Source: Musa acuminata AAA Group (taxonomy: Eukaryota; Streptophyta; Magnoliopsida; Zingiberales; Musaceae). From it: a stretch of 64,000 nt of DNA. The DNA is taken from assembly GCF_036884655.1 (NCBI RefSeq), contig NC_088330.1:32075001-32139000 (forward strand). Direction: 5' to 3'. Position 1 is the first letter of the stretch. Every line of letters starts with the position of its first letter. Of the stretch, positions 12,120-24,900 are shown piece by piece. The notes below the pieces were generated by a model, which saw nothing but the letters and a program-made list of their open reading frames with translations, was not told the DNA's origin and searched no databases. The position numbers and the translations under genes are program-made.

Positions 12120-15100
12120 ATGGCGGACCGCAGTCGTGCCTTCTGCATTGAAGAGCTGCCCGCACATTTAATTCTGGAGATATTGAGCTGTGGGCGTCTA
12201 GGGGCTGCCGACCTTGCATGCCTCGAGGCAACTTGCCGGATGTTTCGTGGTGCCGATGGGCTATTTCCCGACAAATTCCGGTCCTTGGTTGAGTTTGCTG
12301 CATTCCACATTTGTAACGTACACCCAATATTCGGTTCCCTCCCACATAATGCACGTGCAAACCTGCTTGATCGCTGTAATGGGAATTGGAAGAGACTCCT
12401 GAGGTTCTTGCAGTCTGTGGAGCAATCTTCCAGCAGCGTCGAGACATCAGCAGGCAATGTATATCTTTGCTGATACGTACACTGTTTGTATATTGCGACA
12501 AGATTATATACATGGCTGGGACATTAAATGTTTGCCTATGCTTATCTGAATATTTATATGCTTTATGCTAATCCTTAAGCCATGACATCTGAATTTGTTT
12601 CTCTGAATTTCCTAAAAGATGATGAATAACCTGTAAGGCATACAATACTGTTGGTAAGTTGCTTTAGTAATTTAAAGAGAATTCTTTGATATTTTTTTAT
12701 AATTTTGTATTATTTTTTGCATCATAATGTTTGTAGAGACAAAGCTGCTCCTTTTTATTCTATATAAACATCTATAGCCTTTCAATGAATTGGTTAATTG
12801 TGTTAGGTAGATTGTGATTTATATGCCCATCGTTTGATTGAGATCAACCATGAATCAACCGGATCACTGTTGGTCTCGAACAACCCCTGTGGTAGTCTTG
12901 AGGGCTACCGGATCAGGCAATTTCCATCTGGGAGGTCCTGTTGATCCAGCTGATCCACCAATATGAGTGATCTCAGCCAATCTTTGTTCATCTCAAAGTT
13001 CTTAAATGCACAATCTAATTCGACCTATCTGTATGATCTGAATCGATCCTGATTCTATGTCCTGTAACTGATCTCAAATCTGATCAATGACTTTTGAGCC
13101 GGAAAGAGCATTTGAACTAGAAACTTTCATATTGTAAAGGCTTGCAATTGTTAACTACTTCTTGTGCCATAGTTATTTGGTATGTCGGTACCATACTGAT
13201 TTACATGCACAGTGATCTTAAACTAATTATGATAATAGTTGGCATGTTTGTTAAGCCATTCAAATACTATGTTCATGTTAGTCCTGTCCATGATGTGATT
13301 ACCAATTATAGGCATATGTTGTCCTTTTGTGAGTAGAACCATCAACAACTTCTATTAATTATGTTCCCTGGAAAATCTGTTCAGTAATAAAAAATGATCA
13401 TTCATTCCCAAACATAAGTAAAGTTTTTCAATTACGGCATTTTCGACCAGTTCTATGCATTTTTGCAAGGATGTGATAAAAATTATGATCAGCACAAAGA
13501 GTAACTGGGGTCAGTGTTCAAGATCAAACAACGTTAATGTATATTTGGGTTGTCATGGGCACTAGGAGTAATTTCTAGTTCTCGGGGCGGTTCTATAGTA
13601 AGTAATATAGAAACTACTTTGTTGTATGTTCTTATAGAAAACACTAAACTACTTACCTGCTTGTAAGGTCCCTCTTAGTCTGACCTCTTGAAAGTTGAAA
13701 ATTTCATATTTTTATACCATCTATTGAGATAACAATTACATTCTAGGACATTAGTGATGTCAGTTACTCTTAGCTGTGAGGTTTATGTGTTGACTTAATT
13801 GCTGAATATGGGTTCCTAACCTTTAGCTTGATGTTGGATTCCAAGTTATGTGCTTTCTGATCATTTCTTTGTCACAAGACACTCTTAACATTTTTCACGT
13901 ATAAAGACTTGCTGCATTTAAACTATAATGTTGTCAATGTACGAGAGTCTTTTCTCTGATTAAAAGATTACTACGTATAGCATAGTTTATTATTTTTATT
14001 TTTTTCTGTATAAGCACATTAGATCTGCATTTACCTTTTGGCTAATGTGATCTTCATTATGCAGATGCAGGTAACCACTGGAAGATATCATACACTCTTA
14101 GTTCACAACTCATCCGTGTATTCATGCGGATCCAATTTATGTGGGGTGCTTGGTCATGGTCAAGATACAACTCAATGTGCTGCATTTAGTCGCATTAATT
14201 TTCCTTCCCTCTCACATGTCATCCATATTTCAGCCTCTCACAACCATGCAGCATTCATTACACAGTCCGGAGAGGTAATTGTATGAAATTGATGAACTTT
14301 TTGTTTTGATTTTTGGCTGAACTTTTTGTTGCTTTTTAGGTGTTCACTTGTGGTGATAATTCTTCATTCTGCTGTGGTCATGGAGAAGTCGGTCGGACCA
14401 TATTCAAGCCTACTCGCATTGAGGCACTGAAGGGGATTCCGTGCAAGCAGGTATATCTCCACCTTCATAGTAAGTGTACAAATGTGTTGCCAAATGACTA
14501 CGTGGTAGTCCACACTCCCCACTTTCAGCACCGAGGGATATCTTGTATCATAGTGTCATGACAAATTGTTCAAGTGTTTTTGGTAAGCTACAAAGATAAT
14601 CATACTTAAGAGGAAAACCTAGTATTTATGTTAGGATGGAAGTTGGTACCTCACAGACCAGTGAGGTTAGATAACACTGGAAACTTATTTTTCTCTTTTT
14701 TTGTTTGCTGACTATACTTACATTTTTAGTTCTGTATGTACAATTGTGACTTGCTGGGAAATGGATCAGGCAGTTGACCAATGGGAAAATGAAATATCAT
14801 ACTATGCATGATGAGAATGTGATCAGTGAAGTATGAATGAAATTGCCAAAGAAGCTCACTTTGGGTTTGTGATTTCTCAAGTATTCTTAGCAAGGTAATG
14901 TATTCTAGGATTGGTGGTTCCTAGCAAAGTCTTAGGAGGGGTGGGTTTATTGCAGTTACCTTCAACATTCTGTAGACTGTAGGGACTGATTTAATTGTGA
15001 AGGAAAATGAATATAGAGAACGAGTGAAGATAGAAGCCATACTTGGACAAAATTTCTTTGGTAAAAAACCAGATACGAAGCTTGAGAGCCAGTTATTGAC

Positions 15101-17576
15101 AACAATATTAATAGGAGAAAGAAAGAAACAAGTAAGAGGTAGAATCTGCTTATACAGTAATAGACATAGATGTAAACTAATGTTATTATTATAGTAGTGA
15201 ACCACAAAGGTAAGTCGAGCATTCTATAATTAAGATCTGTTGAGTAAGTTCCTTGATACCAAAGACTTCAAATAGTTTATTAAAAGACATTGTTGGGAAT
15301 TTTTTTGTCAATTTGTTGGGATTGCAAGCTTTCAGTTGGTGTGTTATTATCAGGAAATTTCTATTGCTAAAGGTATTAATTCTAAGGATGTGTTGTCACT
15401 ACACGAGTATTCTGAATTTTGTCTGTTTGTGCATCAATTCACTTTCCATTAAACTTGAGTGGTGCTTTGTTGTGTAACTATATGCCTTCGTTGGTTTCCT
15501 ATCCACCGTATGTGAGAAGGCATAATCGTGTTATCAAAGTTTCTAAAGTGCTATTCATTTGTCAAACTATTTTCTATTATTTTTCAGGTTGCCACTGGGT
15601 TAAGTTTTACTGTGATTCTTACAATGCGAGGCCAAGTTTACACATGTGGGAGTAATGCACATGGCCAACTTGGTCTTGGTGATACCATAGACAGGCCTAC
15701 TCCTAGAATTATTGAGCTCTTTGAGGGGCTGGGACAAGTGGTTCAGATTGCTGCTGGTGCAAGTTATACCTTTGTTGTCACAGATGATGGAACAGTTCAT
15801 TCTTTTGGTTCCTGTACCAACTTTTGCCTTGGTCATGGAGATCAACATGATGAACTTGTTCCACGTGCCATCCAGTCCTTTAAAAGGAGGAATATTTATA
15901 TCCAACGTGTCTCTGCTGGAGATGAGCATGCATTGGCCCTTGATTCAAGTGGATATGTATGTATACTATTAACATTTTGATAATTACAAATTGGCATTCC
16001 CAGTTGCAGGTTCCTTCTAACTTCCATTTTATCTCTGGAAGTTAATTAAATAACTATTTCTGCAGGTATATACATGGGGTAGAGGCTATTGTGGAGCCCT
16101 AGGCCACGGTGATGAGAATGATAAGACTAGTCCAGAATTATTGACCAGTTTGAAGGGTCACCTTGCTGTACAGGTTTGATGTATTTGCTTTCCTTATTCA
16201 TCCATGTCAATTCAAACAGATTTTTGGACCTATACGCAAAGAGTATTGTATAGAATATGTAGCGGTCTTGATAATTCCAAATCGATAATTTTCTTGTACA
16301 ACGTGGAAGCGGTAAAAAGAGACAAATGAAATAGTTTTAAAAAATTTAATGGTATTTATGCACGATAGAATTGAATATTAGTCATCATTCAAGATCCTAT
16401 ATCCTATAAAATAATTGAGTCATCAAAGCAAACATTATTAGCATGTAAGTGTGAATCTATTGATCAGGGATGTGAATTATTTATCATGAGTTTTTAGCAT
16501 GTAAGCTCATTAAAATTCAACTGACTAATTAGAAAAAGGTTGAAGAGTTGGCAATATCATAGCTATTTATTATGAGGGTAGGAAAATTTTTGTTGGTTAA
16601 CAATTGGTTATAAAACCACCAAATTTTGTTGGTTAGCTATTGGTTCTCAAACCACCAATTGCAAGATCACAAAAAATGGATATATGTTTATGACTGAGTA
16701 TGGCTGTCTCATCTCTTGATTATAACATTCATCATGGACATCTATTATGATCATCACACTTGCATTCTTTCTCCACCATGAATACTGTCATTGCTTTAGT
16801 GATTTATTTGCTCTTTTGTTGTTTGCTTTCTGTTTTGTGTTTTTGTTATTTTACTTGTGCTTTTCCATGATGTATGTGCCCTTATTGAACTATTAGCTGT
16901 AATGAGAGAAAAAGTGAACTAGTACTTATAAAAAAAGGATAGTTCAATGCATGAGTGTCCCTCCATGTGGGGTTTGGTATCATCAATCTACACAACTGTA
17001 TCTCTCTATAAGCAAAGATATTGTTTATGTGATGCAAACTCTTATCATCCAAAGTGCAAAGGATGGATCAGCCTTGCTATTATACAAAGCTTACACTCTT
17101 TGATACCACAGCAAATATTAATTCTAAGAAACCAAACTTTCTTGAATTGGTTTCTTGTATCTCAAGTATCACCATGCTTGTTTTGACAATAAAGTTAAGT
17201 TATTGATTGTTTTGTTGGCCACTAAAATGTGCAGGTGTGCGCAAGGAAAAGAAAAACTTTCGTACTAACGGATGAAGGTTCAGTTTTCGCCTTTGGATGG
17301 ATGGGTTTTGGTAGTTTAGGATTTTCTGATAGAGGAAGCTCTGACAAAGTCATGAAGCCACGTATTCTTGACAGCTTGAAATCTCACTATGTATCCCAAA
17401 TCAGTACTGGACTCTACCACACCGTTGGGATCACCAATAGAGGTCTCGTATTTGGCTTCGGTGATAATGAGAGGGCACAACTGGGGCATGAAAAGATACG
17501 AGGTTGCTTAAAGCCAACAGAAATAGCAGTTGGGAAGATGGTGGATGATATGCCAATTGCAGCACCTAGCAGTTGA
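12120..17576 (+). CDS. F-box-like / RCC1-repeat protein, six exons, 492 aa
   Basis: Exons are 12120-12458, 14065-14274, 14340-14450, 15588-15956, 16066-16173 and 17235-17576. Every junction falls between codons (phase 0). Residues about 8-45 form an F-box-like helix region (ELPAHLILEILSCGRL), followed by a conserved linker (RCNGNWKRLLRFLQSVEQSS). The rest is a chain of RCC1 beta-propeller repeats with the usual signatures, for example VYSCGSNLCGVLGHG, VFTCGDNSSFCCGHG, VYTCGSNAHGQLGLGD, VYTWGRGYCGALGHGD, GWMGFGSLGF and GFGDNERAQLGH. It matches the plant group typified by Arabidopsis At3g26100 as I remember it, not UVR8 itself. The first intron is 1.6 kb. No breaks seen. The role is unknown; the F-box-like part suggests, without proof, a ubiquitin-ligase adaptor. 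Confidence 0.92.
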
Positions 17577-17941
17577 GAACTCCTTTGTTTTCTTCTTTGA
17601 GGTGCCTATCTTGCTGCTTATGTTTTGTATTTCAATGTATTTAGTCCAGCTGACAATGGAACGATTGATTGTTTTGATCCTATATTGTTCTCCATATAGT
17701 TCGACGGAGAAATCTTTAGATTTCATGAACTAGGATAATGTAGTTTGACAGAGCCCATGTTAGTCATAAAATGTAGTCCACAATTTGCTCTTGCGAAGGT
17801 AAACAAATTGTTTTAGTTCTTTTCAATTTGTTTGCACAATTTTTTGTATATATGATTGGTTGGAAGGTAGTTTGGACTCTTTTAACGGTGAAACTCTTCA
17901 TTTGGAAGTTATGTGGCATCGATTCCCAACTTTCTCTGTGT

Positions 17942-17987
<46 letters not shown>

Positions 17988-18340
17988 AATGAGATGGTTT
18001 AGATTGATTTTAACCTGGTGATTATGAATTTTTCCTATTCAATACCAAATCATATAAAATTTGCTTTATGATTTGAAATGGATTTGCATGAAATCTCTAG
18101 TATTTTCATTTTCGATTGCTATAAGAACAACAATACCATGAGCTTGGACTTCTGTTGATATAAAAACATCACTTTCCATGTCTCTTGGAGGGCTTGCTCG
18201 TTCTTTGTACATAAACCTTTGTAAAGTGTTTACATATTCTTTTATTCGAACAAAATAGTTTTGATGAATATTGATAGTTTTATGTATGTTGATTGGTTGG
18301 AAGGTGGTCTGGCTCTTAATCTATCTCTTAAGGTAGATTC
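17577..18340. other. 3' flank of the RCC1 gene
   Basis: 3' UTR-like sequence, then a (GT)n(TA)n microsatellite at about 17941-17985. A stretch of about 45 bp near 17850-17890 (TGATTGGTTGGAAGGT) recurs near 18288-18330, a small local duplication. No gene. Confidence 0.5.
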
Positions 18341-18342
18341 TT

Positions 18343-18343
18343 C

Positions 18344-18400
<57 letters not shown>

Positions 18401-18561
18401 ATGTATATATGTATATATGTATATATGTGTGTATGTATATATGTATATATGTGTATGTATATATGTATATATAGGTATGTATACATATATATGTATATAT
18501 GTACATATGTATATATGTATATATGTTTATAAACATATATACATATGTATATATACATACA

Positions 18562-18622
<61 letters not shown>
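18343..18622. repeat. Large compound TA/TG microsatellite
   Basis: About 280 bp of (TA)n interrupted by TG- and TAC-containing variants, open in several frames only because of the repeat. The two ends are nearly pure (TA)n. It can form hairpins and is likely length-variable. Further (TA)n tracts lie at about 18724-18750 and 19063-19110. Confidence 0.95.
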
Positions 18623-18625
<3 letters not shown>

Positions 18626-19060
18626 CTTTGATCATAATTGTTCTAACATTTTTGAAAATTCTCATTTGATGGAATCTATTAACTTTTACAACCAAATATA
18701 TGAAATTTTTTATGTTAATTATAATATATATATATATATATGTATATATAATTACGTGATGATTCACTCAATGAAAATTCTCCAAAGGCAAATACATCAT
18801 TTGGGAGGATTAACTTATCTCGTTATTATGAAATTACTTTTACACCTCTCATGCTCTGTCCTTTTTTTACTTCCCTTGCTCAAAGATCACGACCATCCGT
18901 CGTTATCTTATATGTAGTACTCGAAAATCTTTGTTCTCTCGAGACTCTGATGAGCGCTAAGCTCACATACTGTGATTGCAATGCTCTATCGATTAATGAC
19001 GTTGGGTCGCACTCTTCCAAACTCAAAAAGAGGTTACTTTGCCTGCCTCGCCCGTTTCGC

Positions 19061-19113
<53 letters not shown>

Positions 19114-19259
19114 ATTTTATACATAGAATCATAAAGTTACTCTCTTAAATACGAAGAAATATGACACATCAAGTATTTAAAACAATCTTATTTTTTAAAA
19201 AAATCACACATGAACAACATAAGAAATGGAATCGACTTCTTAATATCGTCAAGACGAAG
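18623..19259. other. Spacer between microsatellites and the inverted repeat
   Basis: Contains a (TA)n tract at 19063-19110 and a short GC-richer piece at about 18845-19060. No recognisable coding signature. Confidence 0.5.
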
Positions 19260-20712
19260 GATCAGTGGATTGTTGAGTCAATAATGATGTTCTACATGTA
19301 GGAAATAGTGGGTGGGTAGTATAGACTTGTTTGTATATACTTTTGATCAATGAATCATAAATAGCGATGTGTTTATTTTATAAAACAATTCTTTTAATTA
19401 AAGAAGAACTTTGAGGTTGCATAATATTCCCAATACTTTGATCTTGTTACTCTAATTTCGTAAATTGTTTTCTATAATTTCTATTTATTATTAAGAAGTA
19501 AAACTGCCATTGAAGTAGGATGATTGAATTTCACCGCGGTAGCATAATATTCCATTGTGGAAGATATTCAATTTTACTCGTTGATTTGGTTCTCTGAAAT
19601 TTTGTAACACATAAGCCATGATTTAATAGTTTGCTACTCAGTTTGGTTCTCATCGATTTTATTGTCGAACATGATGTTAAAGAACTCGGGCCTCACACGT
19701 AGGTTACTTTTTTAATTTTTTATATCTAATAGTTTTCTCAAGATTCAAATGGTAATAGCCTCATGACATAATATGATGGGTTCTTCTTGCAATTGAACTT
19801 TTAGGTGACAGTGAGCGGAAATATCTTCCACAGTTTTTTAAGTTCGTTGTTAGCAAGCCACTTTCCGTTAAAACAAAGGTATTTTCATTTTCTACATATC
19901 ACTCTGATGTGAATACATAGGTAACATTGATATAGAATATAGATAAGAACATCTTGGTAGTTTTTAGCTAAAATGAAAATTAAATCCTGAAAGCATTATC
20001 TTACTTATTAGTTAAATGGATGTGGATATCTTCATGACTCTAAGAAATTAACTACCACACTATTATTTGGTAGGTTTCTTGTTCAGGTTCGCAGAGTCAT
20101 GTTAGGTTATTACTTATTAGTTTTCTCAAGATTCAAATGGTAATTGCCTCATGACATAATATGATGGGTTCTTCTTGCAATTGAACTTTTAGGTGACAGT
20201 GAGCAGAAATATCTTCCAGTTTTTTAATTCATAATCTTTAGGAATTTTCTTTTAAGCGAAACGTGACAGTGAGCAGAAATATCTTGCAGTTCTTTGCGTA
20301 TGTTAAAAATGGGACTTGATTTTCTGAGATGGGAACCATACTTTTGTCCTGACATGAAGACATTAGACAAAGATAGTGAAGTTTCTATCTTCAGATTTTT
20401 GGTATATTGGATCATGACCAATAACTGCCTATATTATAAAAGGAAGAAACACAAACAAGATAAGTCTGGTCAACTTTCTCGGCATATGAACTGACCAACA
20501 GTCTTATTATATTCATTCATGTGGTGTCTTCCTGTTCCCAATTTGCTATTTGTTTATGTGATTCAAGATCTCTATTTCATATCATGCCTCTAAGAAGTCT
20601 TCACATATTTGGTCAATTGTCTATGCCGTGTTGCTACATATAATAAATACCATGAGATTTTGTTATCAAACAGGCACAGTTGACACCTCTGATACTCACC
20701 AACTTGATTTTG
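19260..20712 (+). pseudogene. Inverted broken partial copy of TRAPPC13 (exons 3-5)
   Basis: On the plus strand this region repeats, in inverted orientation, the TRAPPC13 segment 29458-31374. Recognisable parts are the 3' piece of exon 3 (about 19658-19697, through GAACTCGGGCCTCACAC), exon 4 (19805-19879, first ~27 nt missing) and the microexon (20087-20101, GTTCGCAGAGTCATG against GTTCGAACAGTCAAG), with intron DNA around them. About 100 bp of exon 3 is deleted, so no protein can be made. A second copy of the intron 3/exon 4 block lies at about 20117-20229 and a fragment at about 20263-20290, so the copy later duplicated internally. Confidence 0.88.
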
Positions 20713-20732
20713 TTATCAAACAGGCACAGTTG
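20656..20732 (+). repeat. Short direct duplication at the end of the inverted copy
   Basis: GATTTTGTTATCAAACAGGC and its continuation occurs twice, starting near 20656 and 20705, at the inner edge of the inverted arm. It may mark the breakpoint of the duplication. Confidence 0.6.
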
Positions 20733-21127
20733 AGCTTGAAGTAAACAAGCTCATGAAAGGAAGTCCCCCTGGATAATTTGGAGTTCATGCGGTGTAGTGG
20801 ATGGATGAAGAGATACTGTGATTCTGCATGGTGTCTTGCGCAAGTAAATTCTGTTGCCTTGACACTATAATGATACCCTGACAATTTTAAACTTCAAAAT
20901 CCCATTTACACATAGGCAGAAGAAAGATAATACAATTTCTTTTCACACTGGAAAATATGTGAGCATATGGTCCATTAATTATTTGAGACATCCGTACCTC
21001 CACTTCAGGATCAATTATAGTCATGCAATATCCGTGATTGGTGCAATCAAATCTAACAAGGTTTATAAATTTTATTTGTTGCAAGTAGGTGCATTTGACT
21101 GATATATCTCTCGTCTAATATAATGCT

Positions 21128-21346
21128 GTGGAGAGAAGGGATGATGCTTGCAAAGGTGGGAATGAAGCAAACAAGAGGGCAACACCTTTCCAGTTATCAG
21201 CCAGATCCTGGCCTGCTGCTGCCCTTAAAACTCAACCCTTGCGATTCATAAAAAAGAATGATGGGCATGCTGGAAATGGGTCACATGAAGGCACGAAACT
21301 TGCTGCAAGTTCTGTAGCTCAAGATCATGATGAACAGGTAAGTTGA
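21128..21346 (+). other. Exon-like ORF, unidentified
   Basis: An open frame with non-repetitive composition (ATPFQLSARSWPAAALKTQP is its most gene-like part) that reaches a good donor, GAACAG then GTAAGT, near 21337. I see no convincing partner exons on either side and do not recognise the protein. It may be a captured or left-over exon of a lost gene. Confidence 0.3.
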
Positions 21347-21357
21347 GTTGACAATAC

Positions 21358-21645
21358 AGAAGGGGAGGTAAAGCGAAAAGAGGACATGAAGAGGAATAGG
21401 AGGAAAGGGCAAAGGACGAAAAGAAAAGAACATAGGAGACAGAGGAAAGATAGGAAGAGTCAAACGAGACAGGATGAAAGGGTGATAGAAGAAATGAAGG
21501 GGGGCAGCTAGGAGGATGATGTGGAGGAGGCGGAGAGAAGGAAGGAAGGGGACGATAATAAGGAAGACAAGGACAAAAGGAAGAGACAAAGGAGTGGGAA
21601 TAGAAAATGGAGGAAGAAGATAAAAGAAGGAAAAGATAAAACAAT
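21358..21645 (+). repeat. Purine-rich (GA) tract
   Basis: About 290 bp in which the plus strand is almost all A and G, with AGGAAG/GGAAAG-type words and few pyrimidines. Such tracts can form triplex structure and often arise by slippage. The long pyrimidine-strand frames it creates (Ser/Pro/Phe-rich) are not genes. Confidence 0.7.
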
Positions 21646-21774
21646 GATCTCTTATCATCGACAGTTAATCCAAGAAGCAACAAGCTAACTTAAACATAAG
21701 TGACGATTTATGCAATGATACATTTCCTCAATGGAGATGGTAAGCCATGATTTTGTATTGACATCAGATGGAAT

Positions 21775-21840
21775 AATCCCAGTTACCACTCAAAGAGTAA
21801 ATGACAAACGACTGACCTCTACATCCAGCAACGAATCATG
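21775..21840 (-). repeat. Duplicated piece of the last TRAPPC13 exon
   Basis: About 65 bp closely resembles 21962-22030, the end of the terminal TRAPPC13 exon with its stop region, about 190 bp away in the same orientation. It holds the equivalent of the PLPDIEV region but with substitutions. It lies in the likely 3' UTR. Confidence 0.6.
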
Positions 21841-21963
21841 CATGCCTCTCAACTGATCAAGCCCTATCGACAAAGATCTGCGATGAGATTGATGTAACAA
21901 GCTTCGATTAGTAGAAAACCCAATGCAAAAAAAGCTGTTTAACAAAATAAATACATGTAATAA

Positions 21964-24900
21964 TCACAGTTTCCTCTCAAGAGGAAATGACAAAGGGATG
22001 ACCTCTATATCCGGCAATGGATCATACACTTTCTTCTCACGAACATCAAACACTGTTACCCCAGATATTTTCTGAACTCCTAACCTTGGAGCGATCATGT
22101 TCTGCCCAAACATTCGATTCAAAGGTCAGCCATAGGTTGCAATTCTTTTGAAAAATAAAACCATTCATCATCTCAAGGCTGACCATCTGGTACACATTTC
22201 TTACCAGTTCAATAATGTTGGAATCAAAAGCTTCTACTGGTGGAAGCACCTGTTGTGATATTCAAAAGACAAGGATTAGCATGTGAAAAATTATAAAGAG
22301 ACCATCTCTATGATCAACCTCATTACCCGGGACATATGAGAAAACCTAGGTTCACATTTTAAATAAATAAAAATCTGGATCAGTTATGCGACACTTTATT
22401 TATTTATATTTTTTATTTATAAAAAAAGTGCACATCTGCATCCATGTAACCAACCATCATTAATGGTATATATTGAACAAAACCATTCGCTCCCTGTGCC
22501 AGAAAGAGATTATATTTAAAATTTCTCTATCTTAGATTATGTAACAAACACATTTAAGTTTGCAAAAAGGATTAACTGTATACAACCAATATTCTCATCA
22601 GATCACCAATCATTTTGAAAAGGAATACTATGATTTTCCCATAGCCCTAATTAAAAAGAAAACAACTAAGAATCTAAGTATCCAAAACCAATGCTCTTCG
22701 ATATGTGCATATTGTATATCAACTATTATCAATCAGGTTTCTTACCAACTTCTGGATTCCATTAACCATGGCAACCTTCTCTTCACTAGAAATGCCTGGA
22801 GATGTAAAGATTTCGAAGGGACCTAGAGTTCTCTCTGTCTGATTTTTGAGAGACAGATGTACCTGAAAAGTTTCAATACAAAAGTAACAACACAATTTAT
22901 CAGGATGTCTGCATAAGCGATCAAACCGAAAACCAGATAATGAACATATAGTTAGCATCAATTACTGACCCGTGTAATAATATAAGAAAAGTAAAGTGTA
23001 TCGGATCTCAAACATCTGCTAACAAGGGAAAAAGATATTCGATTAATGAGTTTCTGGTGGCTAAATTATTTTTTTATATACATTTTCTATGATGAAATGA
23101 AACAAATACTCAATTTATCGGTTGGTCTTTTCTATAGCATCTCAGCCTATCTTGCCAAAGAACGATTCTCATCCTCGAAGATGGCCCATAGTAAAGATCA
23201 TTGACAGGTCTACTAGATACCATGAATCAATGAGCAAGGAATAATACAGTAACATGAAAGGGTTCTATGGAACGACCTTTTCAAAATCACTCATTCTTAA
23301 GGCTAGTAAACATTACAAAATAGCTCAAGAAAAAGCATATATTGTATAAATCAATAAAATGATGTTCTTCGATCATCATTCTATTATAGGGTGCGTGCAA
23401 AATAGTAAAATAGATAATATAGTCTGTTGGAAACATATATCTGCAATTTGAATACTCAAATTATGCAAAAGTTAAGTCATATTCTACCTCTGTTCAAGTG
23501 AATGTACTTAAGCTCTATAGACCTAGAAAGTGATTAAGAAAGACGGGTAAACCAGCTCACACTAGGACAAACCATCCTTCATGGTCATCTCATGAAAAAC
23601 TTGTCAAAGATTGGAAACATTAATCTGCAATTTGAATACTCAAATTATGCAAAAGTTAAATCATATCCTACCTTGTTCAAGCGAATGTACTAAGCTCTAT
23701 CAATAGAGCTGAAGATGATCAAGAAAGATTTGACACGCTAGGACAAACCACCCTTCATGGTCATCTCATGAAAAGCTTGTCAGGAATTAGATAAATAAAA
23801 CAAGCAGCAGGATGTTACAACTTTATGATAGCATTGCAACACCTAAAAGGAACAACATTTTCTCTCCAAGATCAAAATTATTTATGCCTCCATAAAGCAA
23901 AAGTGGCCCACTCATTTTAGTTAATTTCCTTGTTTAGGCAATTAACCATGTCCATCTGCAATAGAAGATCCTTGGTCCATGAATATAGTAGTTGCAGAAT
24001 TTGAAAACCATACAACTATTCAAGTTATTAAGCAATAGCTACATCTAAATGCACAATAAACTACCAGATGCTTACCAGAAATGGTCTCTCCAGCACGATG
24101 ATGGGTGGAACATCGAGAATATGCAAGTCAATGTCCTTGTGAACAATTGGCTGCTTAAAAAAAAAACCTCAATTTCTAAATAGTTGAGTATATTTGAATG
24201 GTATCATATGTAAACAAATTCCAAACTGAGTATATTTAGAACGATAACCAGAGCCAGAATCAGCGGGTTAAAAACACATGAGAAATTAAAGATAACTAAT
24301 TCATGTGCATCTACATAATTGCACTGAATCCACATGTATCTTCTAAAGATTAAACCATAGCAAAAAGGCATTAGCTCATATTGGAATCTCTTTTCACAGA
24401 AAAAGCATAAGACTATGCTTGCTACTTTTTCTAGATGAGAGAAAGATAAGCTAAACAAACATATAAAAAAACAAATTGTCAGGATATTATGACTTCTTAT
24501 CGTATACGAAAAACAAAATCAAACTTGTAAGAGAATAAAGGGCTTTTTATAAGGTACCATATATTCAATTTCAGAAAATAAAAAGGAAAATCTGCGCAAA
24601 AAAGAGGTGTCATTTGATTTTTTTTAATTACATTGGTGTTGTTTTTGACCTAAATTGGGACATTTGAACACTTTATAATGGGAGAAGACACTATGTAATT
24701 TGCCACAATAACGGCATTTGGAAGTATTACTAAACTGAGAAGAATCAAAATATGCCTACATGTCCATTAGTAAGGCCAGATGATCACCATTACATTACAT
24801 TACATTTTCTGTATCTGTCGCTATAGTAGCAACACTGCAAACAATTACCAATCTAGCTCAGGGAGCAGTTTGTGGAAGATTCTACACATGAATTAATTAA

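Noticed and set aside
18261..18767. Long Tyr/Ile-rich frames on both strands
   Set aside because: They are translations of the TA/TG microsatellite (TAT ATA) and have no other sequence content.
21246..21683. Ser/Pro/Phe-rich frames of 125-145 codons on the minus strand
   Set aside because: Produced by the homopyrimidine strand of the purine-rich tract; no start context, no family.
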